From contig CM049306.1 in assembly GCA_026874595.1 (NCBI GenBank), positions 6,881,519-6,945,518 of the forward strand: 64,000 nt of DNA. Reading direction: 5' to 3'. A program made the position numbers and the translations under genes. Position 1 is the first letter of the stretch. Each line of letters begins with the position of its first letter. Below are positions 47,773 through 58,206 of the stretch, piece after piece. This stretch comes from Sipunculus nudus (lineage: Eukaryota; Annelida; Sipuncula; Golfingiida; Sipunculidae). The notes beneath the pieces are model-generated. The model searched no databases, was not told the origin of the DNA, and saw nothing but the letters and a program-made list of their open reading frames with translations.

Positions 47773-49713
47773 TTTTAGCTCAGCTGACTGAAAGTCATCT
47801 GAGCTATAGCGATCACTCTTTGTCCGTCGTCCGTCTGTCCGTCTGTCCGTCCGTTAACCAGGCACAAATCGTACCCCCCAGAAAAGTCAAAAATTTCATA
47901 CAAAAACTTCAATATCTCATTAACTACTTGACTGATGGTCATGATTTTTGGCATACATATTGATCATGAGATGTTACATCACTTACTGCAGACTGGTGGC
48001 GCCACCTGTATTTTTCGATTTTTTACGAATTTTTTTCTCTATTTTTGAGACCTTTAAAAATGTGAACATCTGTTAACCAGGCACAAATCGTAACCGCTGG
48101 ACCTAGAACCTTGTAACTTGGGATTCTGAGAGGTCCATGAAAAATCTCCTTGGAAACCAGAAATTAGGTCTCTGTTACCCATATCCTTTGAGCTATGGGG
48201 CCCCAAAGTACCCCCCAGAATAGTAAAAAAATTCATACAAAAACTTCAATATCTCAATAACTACATCACTGATGGTCTTCATTTTTGGCATACATATTGA
48301 TCATGAGATGTTCGATCAGTTCCTGCAGACTGGTGGCGCCACCTGTACTGTTTGATTTTTTACGATTTTTTCCTCTAGTTTTGAGACCTTTGAGGATGCT
48401 GTCATCTGTTAGCGTGGCACAAATCGTAACGACTGGACCTAGAATCTTCATTTTCGACACACTGAGAGACCTATGAAAAGTCTCCATGGAAACCAGAAAT
48501 TAGGTCTCTGTTACCCATATCCTTTGAGCTATGGGGCCCAAAATTACCCCCCAGAATAGTAAAAAATTTCATACAAAAACTTCAATATCTCATTAACTAC
48601 ATCACTGATGGTCATGATTTTCAACATACATATTGATCATGAGATGTTTCATCAGTTTGTGCAGACTGGTGGCGCCACCTGTATTTTTCAATGTTCACGA
48701 ATTGTTTTCTCCATTTTTGAGACCTTTAAGGATGTAGTTATCTGTCAACAGGGTACAAATCGTAACGACTGGACCTAGAATCTTCGTTCTTGACACACAG
48801 GGAGACCCATGATAAGTCTCCATGGAAACCTGAAATTTGGTCTCTGTTATCCATATCCTTTGAGCTATGGCACTCCAAAGTACAGCTCAGAATAATGGAA
48901 AATTTGATACAAAAGCTAAAGTATCTGAACAACTAATGCAGAGATAACCATAATTGTTTGCATGGATATTGATCATGGAGTGTTTCATAAGTTTCTGCAG
49001 ACTGGTGGCACCACCTGTATTTGTTCGTTTTTTTTTTTACGAAATTTTTCTGTATTTTTGAGACCTTTAAAGATATGAACATCTGTTAACAGGGCACAAA
49101 TCATAAAAACTGGACCAAGAATCTTCATTCTTGACACACAGGGAGACCCATGAAAAGTCTCCATGGAAACTTGAAATTAGGTCTCTGTTACCCATATTCT
49201 TTAAGCTGTGTGGGTCCAAAATACCCCCCCCCCCCCCAGAATAATGGAAAATTTGATACAAAAACTGCAGTATTTCAATAACTACAACACTGATGGTCAT
49301 GATTTTCGGCATACATATTGATCATGAGCTGTTCCATCAGTTTCTGCAGACTGGGTGTGCCACCTCTATTTTTTTTTCAAATTTTTACGAATTTTTTTCT
49401 TTTTTTTGAGACCTTTAAAGATGTGGTTATCTGTCAACAGGGTACAAATCGCAACAACTGGACCTAGAATCTTCATTCTTGTCATGCAAGGAGGCCCATG
49501 AAAGGTGCCTGTGGAAACTTGAAATTAGGTCTCTGTTACCCATATCCTTCAAGCTATAGGACTCCGAAGTATCCCTCAGAATAATGGACAATTTGATACA
49601 AAAACTGAAGTATCTGAACAACTAATGCAGAGATCACCATGATTTTTTGCATGGATATTGACCATTAAGTGTTTTTATTAGTTTCTGCAGACTGGTGGAG
49701 CCACCTGTATTTT
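47773..49713 (+). repeat. family A2 repeat with about six tandem monomers
   Basis: The A2 hairpin start is followed by GTCCGTCGTCCGTCTGTCC and then about six monomers of roughly 340 bp. The GCAGACTGGTGG(C/A)GCCACC landmark falls near 47989, 48325, 48661, 48998, 49346 and 49685, with regular spacing. Monomer similarity is high, so the array is younger than the 33743-36822 copy. Frames read along it are not genes. Confidence 0.88.
49224..49237. repeat. expanded C tract (14) in an A2 monomer
   Basis: It sits at the exact place of the six-C tract in neighbouring monomers (48212, 48544). Confidence 0.9.
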
Positions 49714-50875
49714 TGTATCCGCCAAAACGAAGTTTTGCGGATACTATGTTTTTGACCGAGTTCCTCCGCCGCCGCGGTGTTCGTTTCCAGAGAGCTCCTC
49801 GGAGACTAATGGACCGATTTTTCCCAAACTTACACCTATTATCGGGTCACATGTGAACTGGTGCCTAACCAATTTGCATTGACCTCTGACCTTTCCTCTC
49901 TATCCAGTGTCCATTTGTGGGTCTGTTTCCACTCATAAACCCTCATATCTCGGGAACTGTTTGACCGATCAGGAAATAAAATTGATACAAATGTAGCCCT
50001 TGGATTGCTTTATAACATACACAAAAAATGGTGGCGCCACCTGTAACCATGTTTGCACAGTGTCCATCTGTTCATCTGCCTTGGGTTAAAATCACTCATA
50101 TCTCTGCAGTGAATTGACTAATTCACCTGAAATTCGTCATGTGTATACATCCAGGATAGCTTTCTTGATTTTATGACAGGTGGCGCCACCTACGTTCACG
50201 TTCACGCTGATGACATCCAAGCATATATCTCGGGAACCATTTGACCGATCAGGAAATAAAATTTATACAAATGTAGCCCTTTGATAGCTCTGTAACATAC
50301 ACAAAAAATGGTGGCGCCACCTGTAACAATGTTTGCACAGCGTCTGTCTGTTAGTCTGCCGTGGCCTAAAATTACTCATTTCTCTGTAGTGGTTCGACAT
50401 AACTGCCTAAAATTTTGCAGGTTTATACATCTTGGACAGCTCTCTTGATTTTATGACAGGTGGCGCCACCTACATTCTAGTTAACGCTGGACACATCCAA
50501 GCTCATATCTCAGGAACCATTTGACCGATTGGGCCAAAATTGTGCATGTGTTTAGATCTCACATAGGTCTTTATCATACACAAAACTGGAGGGGTTAACT
50601 GCAAAGATTTTTGCACAGTGTTTGTCTGTTTGTCTGCCATGGGCAAAAATCGCTCATATACATGTAGTGGTTTGACTTTTCAGCCTAAAATTTTGCAGGT
50701 GTATACAACTTGGACAGCTTTCTGGATTTGTGGTAGGTGGCACAACCTACATACACATTTAGGCTGCAGACATCCATGCTAATATGCAACATACCTCACT
50801 CTATTTCCCCTTGCCACTCAATCCATGCCTCACTATCCGATTTTGGCAGATACATGTAGTCACTTGTCGGTTACC
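49714..50875 (+). repeat. family C repeat nested in the A2 array
   Basis: It starts TGTATCCGCCAAAAC-GAA-GTTTTGCGGATAC, a 13-bp hairpin with one bulge, and ends near GATTTTGGCAGATACATG (about 50839-50856), the inverse of the start. The core has three monomers of about 280-300 bp with CTCATATCTCGGGAACC, TTTGACCGATCAGGAAATAA and GGTGGCGCCACC (50030, 50158, 50310, 50459). A2 sequence stops at CACCTGTATTTTT and resumes at about 50878, so this copy inserted into an A2 monomer. Confidence 0.78.
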
Positions 50876-51070
50876 CGTATTCTAGTTTTAAAAGTTTACA
50901 CATTTTTCTCTATTTTTGAGATATATAAATACAGACTAAATCTTGGCCTGTTGGTTAATCTGTTTGATGCTTCAGTTGAATGGGTATATACTACTATTCT
51001 GATGATAAAATTTCCTTTTGCGAATCTCTTCTCAGTCAGCGGAGCGTCATGACCCATGGGTCACTTGTTT
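50876..51070 (+). repeat. A2 monomer remainder and family A 3' end
   Basis: TTTACACATTTTTCTCTATTTTTGAGA continues the interrupted A2 monomer. The 3' end AGTCAGCGGAGCGTCATGACCCATGGGTCACTTGTTTT closes it at 51033-51070. Confidence 0.75.
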
Positions 51071-51832
51071 TATTAGAAATCTATTTTCACACTTCAGGAC
51101 TGCCTTATATCAAAACCACTCATCTGGTTTTCTTCATATTTATCATAAATATTCCCCTATATAGTTCCTATGTATATGCCAGATATTAAGTCAGTATTAT
51201 ATAATTTAAAAAAGTTATTGGCCCAAACATAATGGACTTTGTAAAAAAATCAGGAAGATATTTGGTCACTTAAGACCAAAAGTGTTAAAGGTAGGGACTT
51301 TTTTCCAGTAATAAAACTTTAATTAATCAAAATTTAATTGTATACCAAAAATTATATCAAAATCTGTTAAATTTTTTTAAATATTGGCAAAAATATAAAA
51401 TTGGTACCTTAAATTTTGCCCAACTATGGCCACGGCACCTTTTTTTCCTGTAAGTACTGTGGATTTAATGTATACATAAGGATTTAATCTGTTAAAATCT
51501 GAAATTTGAAAATAAAAGCTGCGAAATTAGGCTAGTTATTGAATTTTTTGGAGGTTCTTGTTGTATTCTCTTACATTGTCAAGCAGTCCACTTTGATGAC
51601 TGTAGGTCATTCAGTGCACATCTCTATGCTCCCAGGGCTGTTGGCATAATTTTAGATGTCCCCAAAATCTCCTACCATACCGAAAATTGGGTCATTAGGA
51701 CTTCGTTCCTTCTAGATATTAAGGGAAAAAAAACTCTGTTTTCCATAAAAAAAAGTCCTTGTTACACTTCAAGGCTGCCTAATATCAAAACCACTGATCT
51801 GTTTTTGATCGTATTTAGTATTCACATTATTG
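51071..51832 (+). repeat. family A1 body
   Basis: Two partial A1 bodies in tandem: TTCACACTTCAGGACTGCC through AAAATTTTGCC, then GATGTCCCCAAAATCTCC at 51655. It is interrupted after TTCACATTA by a family B copy and resumes at 52916. Confidence 0.8.
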
Positions 51833-52915
51833 TATCGCCAGACATAGTCTGGAGATACTATGGTTTAGGGATGCATGCATTGGTCCAAAAATCGACTTGA
51901 CCGAAGATCTAGGATAGTAATGTCATTTACCGGAAACAGGTGGCGCCACCTGTTATTCTTTTACTTGTTTTCGTGCCGTTTAATACCCCATCATTGCCAC
52001 TTAACAGTACATTTATAACCTGTGAGCATTATAAGTCAAAAACTAATGGACAAATTTCTTTCATATTATGCAAATATATAGATATGGGTTATGGGATGAT
52101 GTTTATTTAAATTGGGGTCATGACCTTTCCTATGAGAGTGGCCTAGACCTTGAATATTGCCATATATGGTGAAAATCACACAAAATCATTAATTTCTCAA
52201 TAAGGGATGCATGCATTGGTCCAAAAATCGACTTGACCAAAGATCTTGGATAGTAATGTCATTTACCGGAAACAGGTGGCGCCACCTTTATTCTTTTACT
52301 TGTTTTCGTGCCGTTTAATACCCCATCATTGCCACTTAACAGTACATTTATAACCTGTGAGCATTATAAGTCAAAAACTAATGGACAAATTTCTTTCATA
52401 TTATGCATATGCATGGATATGGGTTATAGGATAATGTTTATTTGAATAGGGGTCATGACCTTTCCAATGAGGGGCCTTGACCTTTAATATTGCCATATAT
52501 GGTGAAAATCACACAAAATCATTAATTTCTCAATAAGGGATGCATTGATTGGTCCAAAAATCAACTTGAACGAAGATCTTGGATAGTGTTGTCATGAACG
52601 GGAAACAGGTGGTGCCACCTGTTATTCTTTTACTTGTTTTCGTGCCGTTTAATACCCCATCATTGCCACTTAACAGTACTGTGAGCATTATAAGTCAAAA
52701 ACTAATGGACAGATTTCTTGCATATACATAAACATGGGTTAGGGGATGATGTATATTGAAATTTGGATCATGACCTTTTCTATGAGAATGACCTTTTCTA
52801 TGAGTGTGGTATGATATTAATTGTTGCTGAAGATGGGGGGCCTATTCTTAAAGGGGGGGGGGATTAATTGTCTGGCGATACTATGGCACCTGCGGTGCCA
52901 AGAAATATCTAGTTT
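51831..52915 (+). repeat. family B repeat, copy 3, three monomers
   Basis: It starts TTGTATCGCCAGACATAGTCTGGAGATACTATGG (hairpin). It ends with TTGTCTGGCGATACTATGG, the inverse of the start, then a GGCACC-TGC-GGTGCC hairpin, AAGAAATAT and CTAG followed by TTT. The core holds three monomers of about 330 bp, each with an ACAGGTGGCGCCACCT palindrome or one-base variant (51939, 52273, 52605). The interrupted A1 sequence resumes immediately, with no target duplication visible. Confidence 0.88.
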
Positions 52916-53255
52916 CATACATTTTCTATGAACATACCAAAAATTAGGTCAGTATTGGGTATTATTTTGAAGTTATGGGCCAAAACATAATGCAATTTAA
53001 AAAAAAACAGGAAATATATTTACTCACCTAACATGAGAATTGCTGAACCTAGAGACTTTTTTTCAGGAATATAACTTTATTTAATCAAGATTCAATTGTT
53101 TACCCAAAATTAGATCTGAATTTTGCATATTTTTCAAGTTTTTAGCATAAATAAAAAATCAATACCTTAAATTTTGTCTAACTTTGGCACTGTTGATTTA
53201 ATTTTCACAGCATATATACATAAGGATTGAATCTTTTAAAATCTGAAATTTCAAA
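52916..53255 (+). repeat. A1 body resumed
   Basis: TATGAACATACCAAAAATTAGGTCAGTATTG continues the A1 sequence broken at 51832; the same stretch is uninterrupted at about 30455-30530. Confidence 0.8.
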
Positions 53256-54600
53256 GAAATTGATTGGAAAGAATAGCTTTTATTCATGTTTTCATACACC
53301 ATGTCAAGTGTTGTTTACATCTAGCCCACCTAGTAGTACAGCCTTCACTTGCATTATGTAACCCACCCCAGGCAGCTTGCCTTGGGTCAGCTTGGCCACT
53401 ACCAGCAGGCTTCCCCTCTGCCCTGCACTCCCCCCCCCCCCCCCCCAGATGGTGCATAAACTAGATGAATGTTATTATTTTCTGTATTTGATTCATTCTT
53501 ATTCTAGGCTATGCTACATTTTAGATTTTGTATTGTACCACCAGGGTTACAATGATTAAAGTGTACATTTAATTGTGTCCACAAAGTGGTGTATTGCTAT
53601 GAAAGTGTGGATGTTCATGAGATAAGTATTTCCTTACTTCAGAAGAGTAAAAACTTCACCAGGTGTGAAATTGACTATTAATTCCAGCAATAATTTTAAA
53701 CCGGGATAGTAATTAGCACAATGATATTGTTTGTCCCTCATTCAACCAACAGTGTGTATACTTTATTTGAAAAGATGTTTTATTTTATCAAATTTACTGA
53801 ATCTTTTATTTTATTTTGGTGAATAAAATTAAGCATGTACTGAAAACTCCAATGTGCAATTTTTTTAATAGTGATTCAAGGAATATTCTTGTAGATGCCA
53901 TGTTGTGGCTTTATTTTCTTTTAAATTCAGTTTAAACATTTATGATTTAAAAATAATAAAATATATGTGTATGCATAATATGACCCAATATGAGCTACAC
54001 TCTGGATATATGATGATTGCAACTTTTGCATCAATTCTAATATTTTAACTTATAGTTTCAGTTTTTTACTCTGTATATATAATGATTGCAACTTTTGCAA
54101 CAATTATAATATTTTAACTTATATTTTCAGTTTTTTTATTAAAAATTTATAAAACCTGTAAATAAAAAAAATGATTCAGATAAAAACTTCTTAATGGAAA
54201 AAGTGGATATGCTTAAAAAAATAGGCTTACATATAAACTTAAATGCATTATTCCCTTGAAAGTGAATTAAAGGTATTAGTCCATTCTGTCCACTTGCCTG
54301 TCAATCTGTAAATTTTCATATGCATCACAGTATCTCAAAACTTTTACTGTTTTTCTTCATGACAGTCTTGTCAGAGTATTAGTTTATAATCATATATTTA
54401 GAACTTTACTATAACCAAGTAGGAGGGTCCCTTTCCTCTTAGCTTTTCATATTCTTATATAAATGAAAAACATTACAATAGAATATTTCTACATCATCCT
54501 TCGTGCTGCCCTCACTTTACCCTTCTCTGAACCCCATCCCAAAGTCAGCCTCAGTAAGCAAGAACAAGATGAATCAGATATATTCATACTTTCAATATTT
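53256..54600. other. AT-rich DNA with minor repeats
   Basis: It includes a 17-base poly-C run (53430-53446), a repeat-R-like patch (53850-53910) and a direct duplication of about 68 bp (53999-54135, unit containing ATGATTGCAACTTTTGCA). No gene signal. Confidence 0.55.
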
Positions 54601-55053
54601 TGTATAACTATTTGTCCATAGGTACCTATGTACATGCCAGAAATTATGTCAATATTGTGTAATATGTAGACATAGTGGGCATCACAATAATGTACCTTGT
54701 CAAGACTAAAGAGATATTGTGTCATACAGTCACAAATTCATAAATCACTTCATCAGCATAGTTAATCATAACATCATATCTGTCAAATTGAAAGCTTGCA
54801 GACTACCATACACTTTAGATCCTTCAACAAATAGCCTTATCATCATTCTACTACTGCTTATTTCTGTCATTGCATTCATATTTGCTCAAATACATATACA
54901 AAATAATATGCTCATATTACATTACATTCCTTTATAATAGCCCAACATGTCCATGATTCATAAGCTTTATCGACTCCATATAGTATCAGAGTGGAGAAAC
55001 ATTTATAGTCTAATCACTATCAGCTGAGCGCCGTGACCCATGGGTCCCTTGTT
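54601..55053 (+). repeat. diverged A1 body and family A 3' end
   Basis: CCTATGTACATGCCAGAAATTATGTC marks the A1 body. The 3' end CAGCTGAGCGCCGTGACCCATGGGTCCCTTGTT occupies 55021-55053. Confidence 0.78.
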
Positions 55054-55470
55054 AAGAAATTATTTCCTTTTAAAACAAAATATAATTTAACCCATCAGTA
55101 TGCATAATTTGATAATATAAGAAACAAATCATGGATAAATAAAGGTGCAATCTAAAATTGTGAATTCTGGAGTGTTATATCATATATTTATTGCTTTGCA
55201 AATTTAAAAAATATATTAAAAAAAAAATATATATCTGTGTGCATAATGTGATGTTACCTTACCAAATTAAGCATAAATGTTGATGCAATTTAGATTTGTG
55301 AATCAATTTAAATATTCAGATATATATGATATACTGTAAATATATAATAAAATTTATAAACTTAAAAAAAATGACTTAACAAAAGAAAAAATAGGATATA
55401 ATGCAAATATTTGTTCATTATTTTCCTGTCTCAGTAGAATGGAAATTAAAGTTATTTGCTTTGTTTTCCA
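55054..55470. repeat. dispersed repeat R, copy 2, abutting a family A 3' end
   Basis: AAGAAATTATTTCCTTTTAAA through TTGTTCATTATTTTCCTG matches 28343-28745 landmark by landmark. It starts exactly where the family A 3' end stops. Confidence 0.75.
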
Positions 55471-55624
55471 TCTCTCTGCCTGTTTTTAAATATTTAAAAT
55501 AATATCATTTAAATTAAATTTTATCCATTACGTATATGCAGAGGTGCTGTAATTCCCACCAGTCCCTGTAAGCACCATTGAATTTAATTCTATATTCTGT
55601 ATTTATATATCCAAAGGTAACTCT

Positions 55625-55763
55625 CCCCCCCCCCCCCAGTCATAGAGCCCTAGTTCCTGAGCACTGAGGATGGTATTTTTATTGCAACTTAAAAAAAATC
55701 TTTGGTGATGCAGTTATAACTGTCACAATCAGCTGAGCGCCATGACCCATGGGTCCCTTGTTT
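55625..55763. repeat. poly-C run and family A 3' end
   Basis: Thirteen C bases at 55625-55637. A further 3' terminus, CAGCTGAGCGCCATGACCCATGGGTCCCTTGTT, lies at 55730-55762. Confidence 0.85.
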
Positions 55764-55890
55764 TCCCAGACATTGGATGAGGCTATAATACACAGTTCTG
55801 GCTGAAATCAAGCATATTATATTTGTATATTATTTTTATTAATTGTCTATTTTATCAAATATAAAATTAATATTTTAAAAAGGCTTATAT

Positions 55891-56046
55891 TGTTACAAAG
55901 ACAAATTATTCAGGGGAAAATTTTGGGCCAATCCGGGATTTGAACCCATATCAATGGTGCACAAGTCCGGCGTACCAACAGCTTTGCTAGAAAAGCAAGC
56001 TTCACTGGCGTGACAGTTCAGTCCGCTTTTATGTCACCCCATAACA
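55891..56046 (-). repeat. TRIM 3' LTR
   Basis: On the minus strand it starts TGTTATGGGGTGAC and ends CTTTGTAACA. The tRNA-like part has TAGCAAAGCTGTTGGTA (A box), CGCCGGACTTGTG (anticodon-arm-like) and GGGTTCAAATCCC (B box). Confidence 0.85.
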
Positions 56047-56060
56047 CGCCCCCTCTTAAG
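56047..56060 (-). other. TRIM polypurine tract
   Basis: CTTAAGAGGGGGCG on the minus strand, directly abutting the 3' LTR. Confidence 0.75.
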
Positions 56061-56144
56061 AGTGTTCTGCTATCAGAACAGACTAATTATCCCAGGAGTC
56101 ACACTTTGGTGAGCTTCTTCCCTGGGCCACAAAGTTTAACCATC

Positions 56145-56162
56145 ATCCCCGACGAGCCCCCA
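56145..56162 (-). other. TRIM primer-binding site (tRNA-Pro type)
   Basis: TGGGGGCTCGTCGGGGAT, 17 of 18 bases matching the tRNA-Pro primer-binding site as I know it, three bases from the LTR end. Confidence 0.8.
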
Positions 56163-56165
56163 TTT

Positions 56166-56322
56166 TGTTACGAAGACAAATTATTCAGGGGAAAATTCTA
56201 GGCCGATCCGGGATTCGAACCCATAATGGTGGCACACAAGTCTGGTGTACCAACCACTTCGCTAGAAAAAGTAAGCTTCACTAGCAAGACAGTTCAGTCC
56301 ACTTTTATGTCACCCTGTAACA
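56166..56322 (-). repeat. TRIM 5' LTR with A/B boxes
   Basis: On the minus strand it starts TGTTACAGGGTGAC and ends CTTCGTAACA. It contains TAGCGAAGTGGTTGGTA (A-box-like), GACTTGTGTGCC and GGGTTCGAATCCCGGATC (perfect B box). The spacing between boxes is that of a tRNA gene. The acceptor stem does not pair, so this is a tRNA relic used as sequence, not a working tRNA gene. Confidence 0.83.
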
Positions 56323-56326
56323 ATAT

Positions 56327-57351
56327 ATATGAACAAGCTTTTCTGAGCAAGTCATGAACCACGGTCTTTTCATGGCTAGACTGATAAAAGATATTCATGT
56401 TCACTTGCCAAACTATGCATGCTAAGGGTTGTACTTTTTAATTTGAACAGGGCTGCAATCCCAATAAAAAATTTTTAAAAAATTTCTGAAATGTCATTTC
56501 TTATCAAATAAAAGGTAAAACAAAAGATAGCCAAAAACCACTCCTTTTTCAGCAATTTAAAGTCTGAACCTCAGAACCAGCGAGTTCCATAATCATTTAA
56601 CTTGACACGTTTTGCCAGCAGACAGGTCGGGCACCAGTGTGCATATATTATGATCAGCAGGGCCCTGGAAGATCAGGCTGGGGCAAAAAATCGACGCTTG
56701 AGTCGTTTACTCAAAAGTTTTGTTGTTAACTGACGGACGTATAAAGTCTAAATAAAAGTTCGTCATCACAATGAGTGCCATCTGCTTGTATAATTTTTGG
56801 TGTCCCACTAAAGTTTAGTTAGCCAGGATCAAGGTCCGATAGTGAATAACGAACTGAATTTAAGGATTATGCATAAGAGTGTTTTACTGTATTGACTGTC
56901 ACATACTCAGTTCTATTCACAGACATGTCATACAAAAATTAAGATTTTGTCAGAGTAAAAGGCGTTAGAGTTTGGTAGTCATTTATTTGGTGCTACTTTG
57001 CATTGAATACTTACAATCATTATTATTAACTTTAAGACGAGCAATTTTCCAACATGCCGTGTGACAAGGGCGATTCTGTGCAGCACTACCAATTCCCCTA
57101 ATGATGTCTGGATTTTTCCTCACCCTATTCAGCATTTTGCTACTGAGCTACCTCTGTCTGCTTAGCTATAAAACTACAATTAGAAAGATCATTTATTCAG
57201 CTCACATTCTGTTTAAAAAACTAATTATAAAACAAGTAGTGTTAAAATTTCCGAACCTTTAAAGCAATATAGCAAAAATTTAAGTAGATTACCTGCTGAG
57301 ACTTTATGGACAATCAGTTTTAAACCTGTGGTCCAAAATGTTTGATTGGTT
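56327..57351. other. AT-rich intronic DNA, nothing recognised
   Basis: No coding, RNA or terminal-repeat signal was recognised. Confidence 0.5.
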
Positions 57352-58020
57352 TATTATTCCCTCGCAACGATATAGTAACGCCTCTGTTTTGTGCGTCCGT
57401 CTGGCTTGTGGATCGATTTCAAGCCAAACCGTTTGACCTAAACCTTTCATCTGGCACATATGGCTCACCCACCCATAGATGAAGAACCCTATAGAATTTG
57501 AGGTCGAAGGTCACGGTCACAGGACCCACTTCTTGAAAAAGCTTGTGGACCCATTTAAAGCTAACCATTTGACTAAAACCTTTCATCTTGCAAATATGGC
57601 TGACCTACCAATAGATGAAGACCCCTATAGAATTTGAGGTCACATGGTCAAAGGTCACGGCCACAGCGCCTACTGCTTAAAAGCTTTTGGACCCATTTTA
57701 GGCCAAATCGTTTGACCTGTCAGTGTCACCTTGCTCATATTGCTCACCCTGCCATGGATGAAGAACCCTCTTTAGTTTGAGGTCACAGGAGCAATGGTCA
57801 AGGCCAGAGAGCTTCCCTCCTGTGTAATACACCCATTCTATCCATGCCCTGTGCAAGAGGATGCTAGGCTTTGTGGCGTTTTTCTTCATGGTCGTTTTAT
57901 GAATTGTGGGGAAAAGGGAAAAATGATAGTGTCACATTTGAAGGATTTAATGTATTGCAGTTCTATAAATGAACTTCACTTTGTAAAAACAAACTTTTCA
58001 TGCCTTATGTTTTAATACCA
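57352..58020 (+). repeat. family D repeat, three ~140-bp monomers
   Basis: After TTCCCTCGCAACGATATAGTAACG and a GTGCGTCCGTCTGG block come three tandem monomers starting near 57421, 57559 and 57702. Each carries AAGCCAAACCGTTTGACC-like, CTTTCATCT, ATAGATGAAGAACCC and TTTGAGGTCA sequences. The plan (short unique start, CGTCCGTC block, tandem core) is that of families A to C. Confidence 0.7.
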
Positions 58021-58206
58021 ACGGGTATATTCTTAGACTGAATGTTATTTTACTAGAAAAATAAAATAAACGATAGGAAAAAGGTGATATTTATGACTCA
58101 TTATTTAAGGTCATCCATGAAGACTATATAATTTGTAATTAACAGCATTATCCTGGTACACCCACATTTTCCCTCCAGGCTTTTTGAACAGCAACTTCTC
58201 ATACAT

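Larger units (their letters stand above)
55891..56322 (-). mobile_element. TRIM-like LTR mini-retrotransposon with tRNA-like LTRs
   Basis: Two direct repeats of 156-157 bp (55891-56046 and 56166-56322) begin TGTTA and end GTAACA when read on the minus strand. Three bases inside the 5' LTR is TGGGGGCTCGTCGGGGAT (56145-56162), one base away from the classical tRNA-Pro primer-binding site. A purine tract, AAGAGGGGGCG, directly precedes the 3' LTR. The internal part is only about 119 bp and non-coding. ATAT flanks both sides. This is the full layout of a terminal-repeat retrotransposon in miniature. Both LTRs also contain pol III-type A and B boxes. Confidence 0.85.

Noticed and set aside
47424-47963. 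A 179-codon frame as a gene
   Set aside because: It reads through family A1 and A2 repeat starts; similar peptide fragments recur at every copy (for example near 25036 and 27022).
56190-56270. A functional tRNA-Thr-like gene on the minus strand
   Set aside because: A and B boxes are present, but the acceptor stem does not pair and the anticodon arm is imperfect; the sequence is part of an LTR.
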